Origin: Thiotrichaceae bacterium
GTDB taxonomy: Bacteria > Pseudomonadota > Gammaproteobacteria > SZUA-140
Assembly (NCBI GenBank): GCA_002401765.2
Contig: NVTY02000059.1
Coordinates: 1 to 64,000, forward strand
Direction: 5' to 3'
DNA length: 64,000 nucleotides
The notes under the pieces were generated by a model. It was not told the DNA's origin and did not search any database. It saw only the letters and a list, made by a program, of their open reading frames with translations. Of the stretch, positions 15,506 through 25,660 are shown in pieces. The position numbers were made by a program, and so were the translations under genes. How positions within the stretch are numbered: the first letter of the stretch is position 1; the number at the start of each line of letters is the position of its first letter.

Positions 15506-16957
15506 ATGATAAAACGCGTTAGACAGATCGCACTGCTACTCGGGCCCACCCTTGGGCTGTCGATTTCCGCGTTTGTCGACATCCCCGGCCACCCACATGC
15601 GGCCTCAATGCTCGGCGTGGTGGTATGGATGGCGATTTGGTGGCTGAGTGAATGTGTACCACTCGCCATCACCGCACTGCTGCCACTGATCACCTTTCCA
15701 TTGATGGGCATCGCCACCGCCAAAGAGACCGCGCCACGCTACATGGGCAGCATCATGTTTCTCTTCATCGGTGGTTTTTTGATCGCACAGGCGATGGAGC
15801 GTACCGGACTGCATCAGCGCATCGCTCTGGTGATCTTATCGCACCTGCATGGCAGCCCATTTCAGATATTAGTCGGCTTTGCACTCTCCACCGCCTTTCT
15901 CTCGATGTGGATCTCCAACACCGCCACCACCATGTTGATGGCAACGATTGCGATCGCGGTACTCACCCGCCTCGACAAGGTCTTCGATGGTAAAACCATG
16001 GTGGTGATGGCGAGCACGCTACTGCTCACGATTGCCTACTCCGCCAACATCGGCGGCATGGGCACCCCGGTTGGCACCGTGCCGAATCTGGTCTTCCTGG
16101 AAAACATGAGCGCCGCAGCGCCCGATGATGTCCCCAGTTTTTTAGAATGGATGATGGTCGGGGTACCCATGGTGGTCGTCGGCATCACCATTGTGGTCTT
16201 TTATCTCGGGCGTCGCGTACGCAATTTGAGCTGGTCAAACGCGGCCGTCGAAGGGATTTCCGATGAACTGCAAAGCCTCGGCACCATGCGCCGCGATGAA
16301 CGCTTTGTTGCCTGGGTACTGGGCCTCACCGCCGTCGCTTGGATGACGCGCAAGGGGATTCAGGGAGAGGGGTTCGACATTCCCGGTTGGGCCTCGCTAC
16401 TTCCGTATGAGGGCGTGGATGATGGCACCGTGGCGATCGTGGCAGCACTACTGCTCTTTTTGGTGCCCATTCGCGAGGGTAAACCGATCATGGACAAAAG
16501 CACCATCGGGCGTCTACCGTGGGACATCATCCTGCTACTCGGTGGCGGCTTTGCCCTCGCCATGGGGATGAAAAATTCCGGTCTGTCATTCTGGGTGGGT
16601 GACCAGCTACAGTTTCTTAGTGCAGTGCCACTGCCGCTGATGCTGCTTGGCATCGCGCTGGTGATCGTCTTCCTCACCGAAGTCACCAGCAATACCGCCA
16701 CCACTCAGGTGATGCTACCGGTACTGGCAGCCATCGCCATCGCCAGTGATCATGACGTCACTCAACTACTCCTCACCGCAACACTCGCCGCCTCCTGCGC
16801 CTTTATGCTGCCGGTGGCGACGCCGCCCAATGCGATCATCTTTGGTACCGAGCGGGTCACGATGAGCGAAATGATCAAGGCCGGTTTTCGCCTCAACCTG
16901 GTCTTTCCACTGGTGATTCTGGCCGCCGTGCTGGCACTTCGTCCACTTATGCCGTAA
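15506..16957 (+). CDS. SLC13/DASS-family sodium-coupled anion symporter
   Basis: This 483-residue integral inner-membrane protein has about 11-12 hydrophobic segments. Both halves carry the family's SNTATT sodium/substrate motifs: ISNTATTMLM near residue 138 and EVTSNTATTQVMLP near 395. The family imports dicarboxylates, citrate or sulphate with Na+. The substrate cannot be fixed from the motifs. The length is normal for the family. It follows the BamE-like gene closely. Confidence 0.9.
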   Translation: MIKRVRQIALLLGPTLGLSISAFVDIPGHPHAASMLGVVVWMAIWWLSECVPLAITALLPLITFPLMGIATAKETAPRYMGSIMFLFIGGFLIAQAMERTGLHQRIALVILSHLHGSPFQILVGFALSTAFLSMWISNTATTMLMATIAIAVLTRLDKVFDGKTMVVMASTLLLTIAYSANIGGMGTPVGTVPNLVFLENMSAAAPDDVPSFLEWMMVGVPMVVVGITIVVFYLGRRVRNLSWSNAAVEGISDELQSLGTMRRDERFVAWVLGLTAVAWMTRKGIQGEGFDIPGWASLLPYEGVDDGTVAIVAALLLFLVPIREGKPIMDKSTIGRLPWDIILLLGGGFALAMGMKNSGLSFWVGDQLQFLSAVPLPLMLLGIALVIVFLTEVTSNTATTQVMLPVLAAIAIASDHDVTQLLLTATLAASCAFMLPVATPPNAIIFGTERVTMSEMIKAGFRLNLVFPLVILAAVLALRPLMP

Positions 16958-17139
16958 AGGCTATTAGTCAGACAAATCCCGGCGATCTTCTTCGATTTTG
17001 TAGTAAACTCCACGAATCTAGACAAAATCCTTCAAATGGTGCTAAATTAGCATTCAAGAGAGCGGGATTATTAAAAAACGACCAGTTGATCGCAATTTAA
17101 CGGGATTTAGCAGGACTTAACGGGACAATCACCACGCTG

Positions 17140-17583
17140 ATGGCTAAGTTACTCATTTTAAACGGCCCCAACCTAAACCTGCTTGGCGAGCGGGAACCTG
17201 GCCATTATGGCAGCGACACGCTAGCCACTATCAACCAGCGTCTCGAAGGTGCTGCGCAGGCTGCGGGACATGCGCTAACCAGCTTTCAAAGCAATGCCGA
17301 ACATGAGTTGGTTAATCAGGTACACGCCGCAAAAAAAGATGATGTCGCCTTTATCATCATCAACCCTGCCGCCTTCACCCATACCAGTGTTGCGCTTCGG
17401 GATGCATTCAGCGCCACCGATATTCCATTTATTGAGATTCATCTTTCAAACGTACACACACGAGAAGAATTCAGGCACCACTCCTTCTTTTCCGATATCG
17501 CCGTCGGCGTCATCTGCGGGCTCGGGCCGATTGGCTATGAGCTGGCACTACAGGCTGCCATTAAACGACTTGAAACAGTCTAA
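17140..17583 (+). CDS. aroQ: Type II 3-dehydroquinate dehydratase
   Basis: This 147-residue enzyme converts 3-dehydroquinate to 3-dehydroshikimate in the shikimate pathway and forms a dodecamer in the cytoplasm. It begins with the family's [17 protein letters not shown], has a tyrosine in GHYGS that corresponds to the mobile-loop catalytic residue, [15 protein letters not shown], and [19 protein letters not shown] with the catalytic histidine. The length is typical. It stands directly before accB-accC, the usual gammaproteobacterial order. The 180 bp upstream hold only a repeated TTAACGGGA near 17097-17124. Confidence 0.97.
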   Translation: MAKLLILNGPNLNLLGEREPGHYGSDTLATINQRLEGAAQAAGHALTSFQSNAEHELVNQVHAAKKDDVAFIIINPAAFTHTSVALRDAFSATDIPFIEIHLSNVHTREEFRHHSFFSDIAVGVICGLGPIGYELALQAAIKRLETV

Positions 17584-17614
17584 AACTTATCATTAATTTT
17601 AAAGAGCGCCCTAA

Positions 17615-18052
17615 ATGGACATACGAAAAATAAAGAAACTGATTGAGCTGCTTGAGGAGTCAGATCTCGCGGAAATCGAAATTCATGAAGACAAAGAATC
17701 CGTGCGCATCAGCCGCACCAGCCAGCTCGTTGCTGCACCACCCGCCATGGTTGCCGCAGCGCCACCCGTAGCGGCACCCGCACCCGTTGCAGAGGCGGCC
17801 AAAGTAGCAGCGGTCAGCGGCAATCCCATTACCGCCCCAATGGTCGGCACCTTTTACCGCTCCGCAGCACCCGGTGCGAAACCGTTTGCTGAGGTGGGCC
17901 AGCGCGTTAATATTGGCGATACGCTATGCATTATCGAGGCGATGAAGATGCTAAACCAGATTGAAGCCGACAAAGCGGGCGTGATCGTCGATATTCTGGT
18001 CGAAAATGGGCAGCCAGTTGAATATGGCGAAACCCTTTTCACCGTTGAATAA
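17615..18052 (+). CDS. accB: Biotin carboxyl carrier protein of acetyl-CoA carboxylase
   Basis: This 145-residue protein has an N-terminal helix ([16 protein letters not shown]), an Ala/Pro-rich linker (~40-68) and a C-terminal biotinyl domain. K111 in [15 protein letters not shown] is the biotinylation site. It shuttles carboxyl groups from AccC to the AccAD transferase for malonyl-CoA synthesis. It lies 31 bp after aroQ and 15 bp before accC, in one operon. Confidence 0.97.
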   Translation: MDIRKIKKLIELLEESDLAEIEIHEDKESVRISRTSQLVAAPPAMVAAAPPVAAPAPVAEAAKVAAVSGNPITAPMVGTFYRSAAPGAKPFAEVGQRVNIGDTLCIIEAMKMLNQIEADKAGVIVDILVENGQPVEYGETLFTVE

Positions 18053-18067
18053 CTCGGAATAGCCGCC

Positions 18068-19417
18068 ATGTTTGAAAAGATAGTGATCGCCAATCGAGGC
18101 GAAATCGGACTGCGCATTCTGCGCGCCTGTCGTGAACTCGGTATTAAAACCGTTGCGGCGCATTCATCTGCCGATCGCGACCTGAAACATGTGCGCCTTG
18201 CGGATGAGTCTGTCTGCATCGGCCCGCCGGCATCGATCGACAGCTACCTTAACGTGCCCGCCATCATCAGCGCGGCGGAGGTGACCGATGCCGTTGCAAT
18301 CCACCCCGGCTACGGTTTCCTCTCTGAAAATGCAGACTTTGCTGAGCGTGTTGAGCAGAGCGGCTTTGTCTTTATCGGGCCCCGCCCGGAAACCATTCGC
18401 GCCATGGGCGACAAAATTGCCGCCATCAGCGCGATGAAAAAGAGTGGCGTGCCTTGTGTACCCGGCTCCAACGGGCCGATTGGCGATGATTCCGAGACCA
18501 ACCTGAAAATGGCGCGCGAGATTGGCTACCCGGTCATCATCAAGGCAGCCGGGGGAGGCGGTGGACGCGGCATGCGCGTCGTCCATAGCGATGCAGCGCT
18601 TAACAACGCAGTTGCGCTCACTCGCGCCGAAGCGGGCAGCGCCTTTGGCAACGATATACTCTACATGGAAAAATACTTGGAAAACCCGCGTCACGTCGAG
18701 ATTCAGATTCTCTCTGATTCACACGGCAACGCGATCCACCTGGGTGAGCGCGACTGCTCAATGCAGCGCCGCCACCAAAAAGTGGTTGAAGAGGCCCCCG
18801 CACCCGGCATCAGCGAAGAGTTACGCAACCAGATTGGTGAGGTTTGCGCCAACGCCTGCCGCGAGATCGACTACCTTGGCGTGGGTACCTTTGAGTTTCT
18901 TTACCAAAACGGCCAGTTCTACTTTATCGAGATGAACACACGCCTGCAGGTCGAGCACCCCGTGACTGAAATGGTAACCGGTGTCGACCTGGTGAAAGAA
19001 CAACTGCGTATTGCCTCGGGTGAAGAGCTAAGCTACAAACAGAGCGATATCGTCCTCAGAGGCCATGCAATCGAGTGCCGTATCAACGCAGAAGACCCAA
19101 AGAACTTTACCCCGTCGCCTGGCAAGGTCACCCAATTTCACCAGCCTGGCGGCCCCGGCGTGCGGGTTGATACCCATCTCTACAATGGCTACACCGTGCC
19201 CCCTTATTACGACTCGATGATTGGCAAGTTGATTACCCATGGCAATTCACGCACCTCAGCCATCAACCGTATGCGCACTGCGCTGGGCGAGCTAGTGATC
19301 GAAGGGATCACCACCAACACTCAGTTGCACCGCGACATCATGAATGACCCTAACTTCCAGGAAGGTGGCACGAACATCCATTATCTGGAGAAAAAGCTGG
19401 CGGAAGCCAACAACTAA
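18068..19417 (+). CDS. accC: Biotin carboxylase subunit of acetyl-CoA carboxylase
   Basis: This 449-residue ATP-grasp enzyme carboxylates biotin on AccB using ATP and bicarbonate. It starts [16 protein letters not shown], has the glycine-rich ATP loop [14 protein letters not shown] near residue 160, the [12 protein letters not shown] segment, and [16 protein letters not shown] near 287 containing catalytic residues. The length matches E. coli AccC. It is translated 15 bp after accB. About 130 bp separate it from uup. Confidence 0.98.
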   Translation: MFEKIVIANRGEIGLRILRACRELGIKTVAAHSSADRDLKHVRLADESVCIGPPASIDSYLNVPAIISAAEVTDAVAIHPGYGFLSENADFAERVEQSGFVFIGPRPETIRAMGDKIAAISAMKKSGVPCVPGSNGPIGDDSETNLKMAREIGYPVIIKAAGGGGGRGMRVVHSDAALNNAVALTRAEAGSAFGNDILYMEKYLENPRHVEIQILSDSHGNAIHLGERDCSMQRRHQKVVEEAPAPGISEELRNQIGEVCANACREIDYLGVGTFEFLYQNGQFYFIEMNTRLQVEHPVTEMVTGVDLVKEQLRIASGEELSYKQSDIVLRGHAIECRINAEDPKNFTPSPGKVTQFHQPGGPGVRVDTHLYNGYTVPPYYDSMIGKLITHGNSRTSAINRMRTALGELVIEGITTNTQLHRDIMNDPNFQEGGTNIHYLEKKLAEANN

Positions 19418-19548
19418 AACTCGTCAACACCCCATCCTGCACTTGAATCTCAGGTGCGCGATGATCTTTCTCACGGCATATCCACGCAATGTGCGATAAT
19501 CGCGCCTCATTAATCCTTAGCGCTACCGAATACGGAACACCCTGAACC

Positions 19549-21429
19549 ATGGCACTCATCACCTTACGCGCCGTTAATCTCGGCTTTGGCGGCCCCGCAC
19601 TGCTCGCAAATCTCGATCTAAAAATTGAGCGGGGTGAGCGCCTCTGCCTGGTTGGCCGCAACGGTACCGGTAAATCGACCTTAATGAAATTGATTGCGGG
19701 CGAAATTAAGGCCGACGAAGGCGAGACTATCTATCAACAGGGGATCAACATCACCCGCCTCACGCAGGAGGTACCGCGCGACCTCACCGGCACCATCTTT
19801 GATATCGTCGCCGCAGGGCTTGGTGAACAAGGCAAGCTGCTGGCCGAATTCCACCACATCAGCCATGAACTGGCGCATGACAGCAGTGACAAGATCATGA
19901 AGCGTTTTGAGCAGGTGCAACATGCAATAGAAGCCTGTGGTGGTTGGGAAGTGGATCAAAAAGTCACCGCCACGCTGACCCGCATGCAGCTTGACCCCGA
20001 GATGGAATTCAGCGAACTTTCGGGCGGACTAAAGCGCCGTGTGTTATTGGCGCGCGCACTGGTGAACAACCCCGATCTATTGATGCTGGATGAGCCAACG
20101 AATCATCTCGATATTGAAGCGATCCGCTGGCTAGAAGAGTTCCTGCTCGACTTTAGCGGCACACTGCTATTTGTAACGCATGATCGTGCACTGCTCAAAA
20201 AGCTCGCGACACGCATCATCGAACTGGATCGTGGCCGCCTGACCAGCTGGCCAGGCAATTATGAGACCTATCTGCAACGTAAGCAGGAAGCACTCGACGC
20301 CGAGGCGACCGAACATGCGCTGTTTGATAAAAAGATGGCACAAGAAGAGGTATGGATTCGCCAGGGGATCAAGGCACGTCGTACCCGTAATGAAGGCCGC
20401 GTGCGCGCACTGGAAGAGATGCGCCGCCAGCATAGTGACCGTCGTAAAAAAATGGGCTCTGTGCGCATGGAGGTACAAAGTGGTGCCAACTCCGGCAAGC
20501 TGGTGGTTGAGGCCGACCATGTCTGTCAGGCCTATGGTGACAAAGTCATCATCAATGATTTTTCCACCGTCATTTTACGCGGTGACAAGATCGGCATCCT
20601 CGGCCCTAACGGCGCGGGTAAAACCACGCTGCTGAAGGCACTACTGGGCGAAGAAGAGCCAAAATCCGGCACCATCAAACTCGGTACCAAGATTGAGGTT
20701 GCCTACTTTGATCAACACCGTTCCGTGCTTGATGAATCAAAGAGCGTGATCGACAACCTCGCACAGGGCAGCGACAAGGTAACGATCAACGGCGTTGAAC
20801 GTCACATCATCAGTTACCTACAAGATTTTCTCTTTTCACCCGAACGTGCGCGCACGCCAGTGAAGGCGCTCTCGGGTGGTGAACGAAATCGCCTGTTATT
20901 AGCCCGCCTTTTCACCAAACCCGCCAATCTACTCATCATGGATGAGCCGACCAATGATCTCGATATTGAAACACTCGAACTGCTTGAAGAGTTACTGCTG
21001 AATTATAAAGGCACATTGTTACTGGTCAGTCATGATCGTGCTTTTATCAATAATGTCATCACCAGCACACTTGTCTTTGAAGGCGATGGCGTCATCAACG
21101 AATACGTCGGTGGCTACGACGACTGGTTACGCCAGAAGTCAGAGACTAAACCCGTCGCAAGCGCAAAAAAAAACAGACCACAAGTTAGCAATGGCCCAAA
21201 ACCTGAGCAAAAGAAAAAGCTGAGTTACAAAGATCAACGTGAACTGGATGCGCTGCCAAAGAAAATCGAAAAACTGGAAGATGAACAATCTGAGTTGATG
21301 GCAAAACTGGGCGCCCCCGATTTCTACCAGCAACAAGATGATGCGGTGGCAAAGACTAACGAGCGAATCGCTGAACTCGAAGCAGAACTCGCCACCTGTT
21401 ATCAACGCTGGGAAGCATTGGACGCATAA
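19549..21429 (+). CDS. uup: ABC-F family ATPase Uup
   Basis: This 626-residue soluble twin-ATPase has Walker A motifs GRNGTGKST (~36) and GPNGAGKTT (~353), signatures ELSGGLKRR and LSGGERNR, and Walker B motifs LLMLDEPTNHLD and LLIMDEPTNDLD. The basic linker between the domains and the C-terminal coiled coil (~550-626, KLSYKDQRELDALPKKIEK) identify the Uup branch, which binds ribosomes or branched DNA and limits precise transposon excision in E. coli. It ends 10 bp before srkA, probably in one operon. Confidence 0.92.
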   Translation: MALITLRAVNLGFGGPALLANLDLKIERGERLCLVGRNGTGKSTLMKLIAGEIKADEGETIYQQGINITRLTQEVPRDLTGTIFDIVAAGLGEQGKLLAEFHHISHELAHDSSDKIMKRFEQVQHAIEACGGWEVDQKVTATLTRMQLDPEMEFSELSGGLKRRVLLARALVNNPDLLMLDEPTNHLDIEAIRWLEEFLLDFSGTLLFVTHDRALLKKLATRIIELDRGRLTSWPGNYETYLQRKQEALDAEATEHALFDKKMAQEEVWIRQGIKARRTRNEGRVRALEEMRRQHSDRRKKMGSVRMEVQSGANSGKLVVEADHVCQAYGDKVIINDFSTVILRGDKIGILGPNGAGKTTLLKALLGEEEPKSGTIKLGTKIEVAYFDQHRSVLDESKSVIDNLAQGSDKVTINGVERHIISYLQDFLFSPERARTPVKALSGGERNRLLLARLFTKPANLLIMDEPTNDLDIETLELLEELLLNYKGTLLLVSHDRAFINNVITSTLVFEGDGVINEYVGGYDDWLRQKSETKPVASAKKNRPQVSNGPKPEQKKKLSYKDQRELDALPKKIEKLEDEQSELMAKLGAPDFYQQQDDAVAKTNERIAELEAELATCYQRWEALDA

Positions 21430-21439
21430 CCACATCATC

Positions 21440-22435
21440 ATGACAGATAACAAAGACAATGAATCCTATGCCGCACTCGGCCCCGATACGATTCTGGATG
21501 CGGTTGAAAGCTTAGGCTATCGCTGCAATGGCCAATTCCTTGCGCTTAACAGTTATGAAAACCGTGTCTATCAGGTCGGCATTGAAGATGAAGAGCCGCT
21601 GATTGCCAAGTTCTATCGTCCTGGGCGCTGGAGTAATGAGGCGATCATCGAAGAGCATGAATTTACCCAGGCCTTGAGTGACCTGGAAATACCTGTGATC
21701 GCACCCATCGTAGACAAAGATGGCGCCACCTTGCATTGTCATAATGGCTTTCGCTTTACACTATCACTGCGCCGTGGTGGGCGCTCGCCAGAACTCGACG
21801 ACCCCGAGCACCTGGAACAGATGGGGCGCTTTATGGCGCGCATTCATAATATGGGTGCGGCACGCCCGTTCAAGCATCGCCCGACGCTTAACATCGAAAG
21901 CTTCGGCATCGACTCATACCAATACCTGCTGGAAAAAGATTTTATACCTGCAGGACTCACCGACGCCTATCGCTCACTGGCCAAAGACCTAATTGAACGT
22001 ATACGCACCGGCTATGCCGCAGCAGGTAATGTCGAGATCATTCGCCTACACGGTGATATGCATCCCGGTAATGTTTTATGGCGTGACGACGGCCCACATA
22101 TTGTCGACTTTGATGACGCCCGCATGGGTCCTGCAATACAGGATATCTGGATGTTCCTCTCCGGTGACCGTCCGTACATGACCGCTCGCCTTGCTGACTT
22201 TCTCAATGGCTATATCGAATTCCGCGAGTTCGACCCCAGAGAGCTACACCTGCTCGAAGCACTGCGCACATTGAGGATGATGCATTACGCGGCCTGGATC
22301 GCGCGCCGCTGGAACGACCCCGCCTTTCCACAGGCATTTCCATGGTTCAACACCGGCCGCTACTGGGATGAGCATATTCTGGCACTGCGCGAACAGGCCG
22401 CACTGATGGATGAACCGCCGCTGGTTTGGGATTAG
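21440..22435 (+). CDS. srkA: Stress response kinase A (SrkA/RdoA)
   Basis: This 331-residue protein kinase-like enzyme is similar in length to E. coli SrkA (328). I chose the ATG at 21440 because it directly follows uup and gives the family start; the frame upstream overlaps uup and is not needed. Key motifs are IAKFYRPGRWS (ATP-anchoring lysine), IRLHGDMHPGNVLW (catalytic loop) and IVDFDDARMGP (metal-binding DFD). The family phosphorylates Ser/Thr and protects cells from stress-induced death. In E. coli it is paired with dsbA; here it is paired with uup. Confidence 0.93.
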   Translation: MTDNKDNESYAALGPDTILDAVESLGYRCNGQFLALNSYENRVYQVGIEDEEPLIAKFYRPGRWSNEAIIEEHEFTQALSDLEIPVIAPIVDKDGATLHCHNGFRFTLSLRRGGRSPELDDPEHLEQMGRFMARIHNMGAARPFKHRPTLNIESFGIDSYQYLLEKDFIPAGLTDAYRSLAKDLIERIRTGYAAAGNVEIIRLHGDMHPGNVLWRDDGPHIVDFDDARMGPAIQDIWMFLSGDRPYMTARLADFLNGYIEFREFDPRELHLLEALRTLRMMHYAAWIARRWNDPAFPQAFPWFNTGRYWDEHILALREQAALMDEPPLVWD

Positions 22436-22467
22436 CTCACGTTCTCAAAACCTTCTAACAAATAAAA

Positions 22468-22554
22468 TGTAGCCCGGTCTGAGCTTCCAGCGAAATCCGA
22501 GAGGTTCGAGGCACTGCCTCCCCGGGTTTCGCTGGAAGCTTAACCCAGGCTACA
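22468..22554. repeat. Inverted pair of REP-like palindromes (REPIN-type)
   Basis: The left arm, starting TGTAGCC at 22468, and the right arm, ending GGCTACA at 22554, are inverted copies about 34 bp long with most positions matching. Both contain AGCTTCCAGCGAAA in the same orientation within the arm. Such TAGCC...-type sequences in inverted pairs are REPINs, the non-autonomous targets of RAYT transposases, three copies of which are in this window. It lies between convergent srkA and the response-regulator gene. Confidence 0.7.
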
Positions 22555-22634
22555 CGCTATCTTCAATGTAAGTCGAATTAGAAATAGCTTTGGTCTCACT
22601 AGGTAGATCGCATGCTTTAATGGTACCTAATCCA

Positions 22635-22660
22635 CAAAAAAGACGCCCTATAGGCGCCGC
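22635..22660 (-). terminator. Rho-independent terminator of the cheX-like/cheY-like pair
   Basis: On the minus strand GGCGCC pairs with GGCGTC (one G-T pair) across a short loop and is followed by six T residues. It lies 33 bp after the response-regulator stop. Confidence 0.7.
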
Positions 22661-22692
22661 CCAAAAATCAGTTTTTCTCACCATCAAGCGGC

Positions 22693-23076
22693 CTACAACC
22701 TGGTGAATATCTCCTCAAGAATCGCAGGCCCTTCAGTCACATTGATCGGCTTTAATACATAGCCACTCATGCCCAGCTTGCTGCATTCCACAATCGAATC
22801 TTTATCGGCCTTGGAGGTGACCATCACTACCGGTAGGTCTTTGTTAATTTCACGTATTTTTTTCAACGCCTCTTTACCATCCATCACCGGCATCACAATA
22901 TCTAAAAAGACAGCGCCGATATCATGCCCACCACTCTCAACAAATGCCACTGCCTGCTTGCCATGTTCTGCCTGCAAGGTATTTTCATACCCCATTGACG
23001 CCAGCACACGGCGCAGTCCTTCCCGCATCATCATCGTATCATCAACGATTAAAATAGCTTTTTCTTTATCCAACAT
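22693..23076 (-). CDS. Single-domain response regulator (CheY-like)
   Basis: This 127-residue receiver domain has no output domain. It has the acidic pair D12-D13 (LIVDDTMMMREG), the phosphoacceptor D59 (FLDIVMPVMDG), the conserved threonine in VVMVTSK and the lysine in VLKPIN. It is the second gene after a CheX-like phosphatase gene, 20 bp upstream. The pair probably forms a small phospho-relay or adaptation module. No histidine kinase gene is adjacent. Confidence 0.93.
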   Translation of the reverse strand: MLDKEKAILIVDDTMMMREGLRRVLASMGYENTLQAEHGKQAVAFVESGGHDIGAVFLDIVMPVMDGKEALKKIREINKDLPVVMVTSKADKDSIVECSKLGMSGYVLKPINVTEGPAILEEIFTRL

Positions 23077-23096
23077 ACGACCAGCCCTTATTATTG

Positions 23097-23621
23097 TTAT
23101 CGTACAAGAAAGCTTAAATAGAATCGGCCCGAATCTTCTAAGTCTAGCGGCACTGTCATAATGTTTTTTACGCCATCTAACAAAAATGCACTGTCCTCTT
23201 TATTATATAAATATAGCGGGACACCAAAAGATATTTTGTGATTAGTTTCGTTAATCTCGCGAGTAGCTAAGCCAACCACCGTATTCAAAAACTCAGCCAG
23301 CGCTTCTTTGTTTGCTTCATTTAACGTTGCGTCCACCTCATTAGTGCCAAACATAACGGAGCGTACCTTATTACCAATCACAATCGCCGTCTGCGCATCA
23401 AAATTCATCACTACGTTATTGGTAACGCCATTGGTAAAGGTGGCATTGATAGAAACAGCGAAATCTTTAAAGGCAAAAACATCCAATGGTTCATGATAAG
23501 TTAATAGATCACTTGAACCCTTTAAATTTGCCATCGTTTGCAAGACGTTAATCGTCTCGCTAACAAAGGGTAACAATACAGAGTTGCGGATATTATCCGT
23601 TGAGATCGCTTCAAGTTTCAT
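23097..23621 (-). CDS. CheX-like CheY-P phosphatase
   Basis: This 174-residue protein matches the CheX/CheC-type fold. It has a first helix, a strand-rich middle (AVSINATFTNGVTNNVVMNF), and a helix with E110 and N113 (ALAEFLNTVVGLATREI) that corresponds to the catalytic ExxN motif dephosphorylating CheY-P. KISFGVPLYLY follows, as in the family. It is translated just before the receiver protein and is very likely specific for it. Confidence 0.82.
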   Translation of the reverse strand: MKLEAISTDNIRNSVLLPFVSETINVLQTMANLKGSSDLLTYHEPLDVFAFKDFAVSINATFTNGVTNNVVMNFDAQTAIVIGNKVRSVMFGTNEVDATLNEANKEALAEFLNTVVGLATREINETNHKISFGVPLYLYNKEDSAFLLDGVKNIMTVPLDLEDSGRFYLSFLVR

Positions 23622-23754
23622 ATTACCAGCGCTACTATCGGTTATCTGATAATCATCTATCGTCTAAAGCAAAGCTAACTTAAGCGTTTTATGAGTCCAA
23701 CCCACTGATAACACATTAAAAGCATACAAACCATATGGAGATAAATCGTGACCA

Positions 23755-23779
23755 CAAAAAAGGCGCCATAAGGCACCTT
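23755..23779 (-). terminator. Rho-independent terminator of ppiB
   Basis: Read on the minus strand, AAGGTGCC pairs with GGCGCCTT (with a G-T pair) around a 4-nt loop and runs into a T tract. It sits 28 bp after the ppiB stop. Confidence 0.75.
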
Positions 23780-23806
23780 CTTCAATACCAATTGTCACGA
23801 AACAGA

Positions 23807-24322
23807 CTAGCAGCCCTCGCCGCTACCCTCATCAGTCGCATCAGCGCGGCGTGCCGAGTTAATCACCACAGGCTCAAGTGGTACGTTCTGATGACCGCCA
23901 TTATTACCAGTCTCTACCTTGGAAATCGCGTCGGCAACATCCATTCCACCAACCACTTTTGCAAATACGGCATAACCAAAGTCACGACTGCCATTATCAA
24001 GAAAATCATTATCCACCAGGTTTAAGAAAAACTGCGAGGTTGCACTATCAACCGCGGCGGTACGCGCCATCGACAATGTGCCACGCTCATTCTTCAAGCC
24101 GTTGTCTGCTTCATTTTTGATCTCGTCACGGGTCTCTTTTTGCGCCATATCCGCAGTGAAACCACCGCCTTGCAACATGAAACCTGGAATCACGCGATGA
24201 AAGATGGTGCCATCAAAGTAGCCGTCATCAACATATTGCAAGAAATTCTCAACTGTAATGGGTGCTTCCTTAGGGAACATTTCAATGGTGATATCACCAT
24301 GCGATGTTGAAAAAATAACCAT
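23807..24322 (-). CDS. ppiB: Cyclophilin-type peptidyl-prolyl isomerase
   Basis: This 171-residue cytoplasmic cyclophilin catalyses cis/trans isomerisation of prolyl bonds. I chose the ATG at 24322, preceded by GGAGGT, because [20 protein letters not shown] is the normal beginning of PpiB-type enzymes. Catalytic-site motifs are [13 protein letters not shown] near residue 41 and [14 protein letters not shown]. It is divergent from purT. There is no signal peptide from this start, so it acts in the cytoplasm. The C-terminus is slightly extended ([13 protein letters not shown]). Confidence 0.94.
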   Translation of the reverse strand: MVIFSTSHGDITIEMFPKEAPITVENFLQYVDDGYFDGTIFHRVIPGFMLQGGGFTADMAQKETRDEIKNEADNGLKNERGTLSMARTAAVDSATSQFFLNLVDNDFLDNGSRDFGYAVFAKVVGGMDVADAISKVETGNNGGHQNVPLEPVVINSARRADATDEGSGEGC

Positions 24323-24447
24323 TTTCGACCTCCACGCGATCTTTCTGTATAAGTTGGCGCATTGTAACGGCTGAGCGTTTTCATTAACAGGGATAACCGC
24401 TATCATCATCAAGCACAGCCATTATTCTCCGCCACAGGACTATAAAA

Positions 24448-25650
24448 ATGAAAATTGGCACTCCATTATCCACCTCCGCAACACGAGTGATGTTACTCGG
24501 CAGTGGTGAGCTCGGCAAAGAGGTGATCATCGCTCTGCAGCGCCTTGGTGTTGAGACCATTGCGGTAGATCGCTATGCTGACGCACCAGGACATCAGGTG
24601 GCTCATCATAGCCACGTGATTAATATGGCCGACCCAGCAGCACTGCGCGCGCTGATCGAGCAGGAAAAGCCGGATATCATCGTGCCGGAGATTGAAGCGA
24701 TTGCAACCGATATACTGGCGGAAATTGAGGCCGAAGGCATTGCCGAGGTGATCCCCTCCGCGCGAGCCACACAACTCACCATGAACCGAGAGCGGATTCG
24801 TAAACTCGCCGCTGAGGAGCTTGCCTTGCCAACCTCACGCTACGCTTTTGCGAAGAGCCTGAATGGACTGCGCATGGCAATTGATGGCGGCGTTGGTTAT
24901 CCCTGCATTGTGAAACCCGTGATGTCATCCTCCGGCAAGGGGCAATCAACCATCAATGAACCGGAAGAGGTTGAGGGCGCATGGGACTATGCAATGAGTG
25001 GCGGACGCATTCAGGGCGGGCGCGTGATTGTTGAAGAGGTGATCGAGTTTGATTTCGAGATCACACTATTAACCGTGCGCGCACGTAATGGCGAGGGCGA
25101 AATTGAAACCCACTTCTGCGCACCGATTGGTCATCGCCAAATCAACGGTGATTATGTCGAAAGTTGGCAGCCACAACAAATGAGTGCAGCAGCACTGCAA
25201 CGCGCACAGCACATTGCAGCGGCCGTTACCGGCAATCTCGGCGGTCGCGGGATTTTTGGGGTTGAGTTATTCATTAAAAATGACCAGGTGTGGTTTAGTG
25301 AAGTAAGCCCTCGCCCGCATGACACTGGTATGGTAACGATGAGCAGCCAGTATCAAAATGAATTCGAATTGCATGCGCGCGCGATTCTTGGTTTGCCGGT
25401 ATCTATTAAAATGAATGTTGAAGCGGCGGCTAGCGCGGTAATCTACGGCGCGATGGATGCAAAAGGAATCGCCTTTGAGGGGCTCGACATTGCATTGCAA
25501 GATGCCCAAACCGACCTTCGGTTATTTGGTAAACCAGAGGCGTTTGAGCGACGCCGCATGGGTGTTGCATTAGCCTATAGCAACAATACCAACGATGCTC
25601 GGCGGCGTGCAGGCCACGCTGCCGAGCAAGTTAAACCAATAAAAGAATAA
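24448..25650 (+). CDS. purT: Formate-dependent GAR transformylase
   Basis: This 400-residue ATP-grasp enzyme makes formylglycinamide ribonucleotide from GAR, formate and ATP in purine synthesis. Motifs include [20 protein letters not shown] at the start, MSSSGKGQS in the ATP loop near residue 160, GIFGVELF and [14 protein letters not shown] near 287. Its length is close to E. coli PurT (392). The other purine genes here, purH and purD, are in separate loci. Confidence 0.97.
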   Translation: MKIGTPLSTSATRVMLLGSGELGKEVIIALQRLGVETIAVDRYADAPGHQVAHHSHVINMADPAALRALIEQEKPDIIVPEIEAIATDILAEIEAEGIAEVIPSARATQLTMNRERIRKLAAEELALPTSRYAFAKSLNGLRMAIDGGVGYPCIVKPVMSSSGKGQSTINEPEEVEGAWDYAMSGGRIQGGRVIVEEVIEFDFEITLLTVRARNGEGEIETHFCAPIGHRQINGDYVESWQPQQMSAAALQRAQHIAAAVTGNLGGRGIFGVELFIKNDQVWFSEVSPRPHDTGMVTMSSQYQNEFELHARAILGLPVSIKMNVEAAASAVIYGAMDAKGIAFEGLDIALQDAQTDLRLFGKPEAFERRRMGVALAYSNNTNDARRRAGHAAEQVKPIKE

Positions 25651-25660
25651 CCAATGTCAG

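Noticed and set aside
15139..15522. Alternative frame over the BamE-like gene
   Set aside because: The annotated frame has a signal peptide, coiled coil and family motif; the alternative has none.
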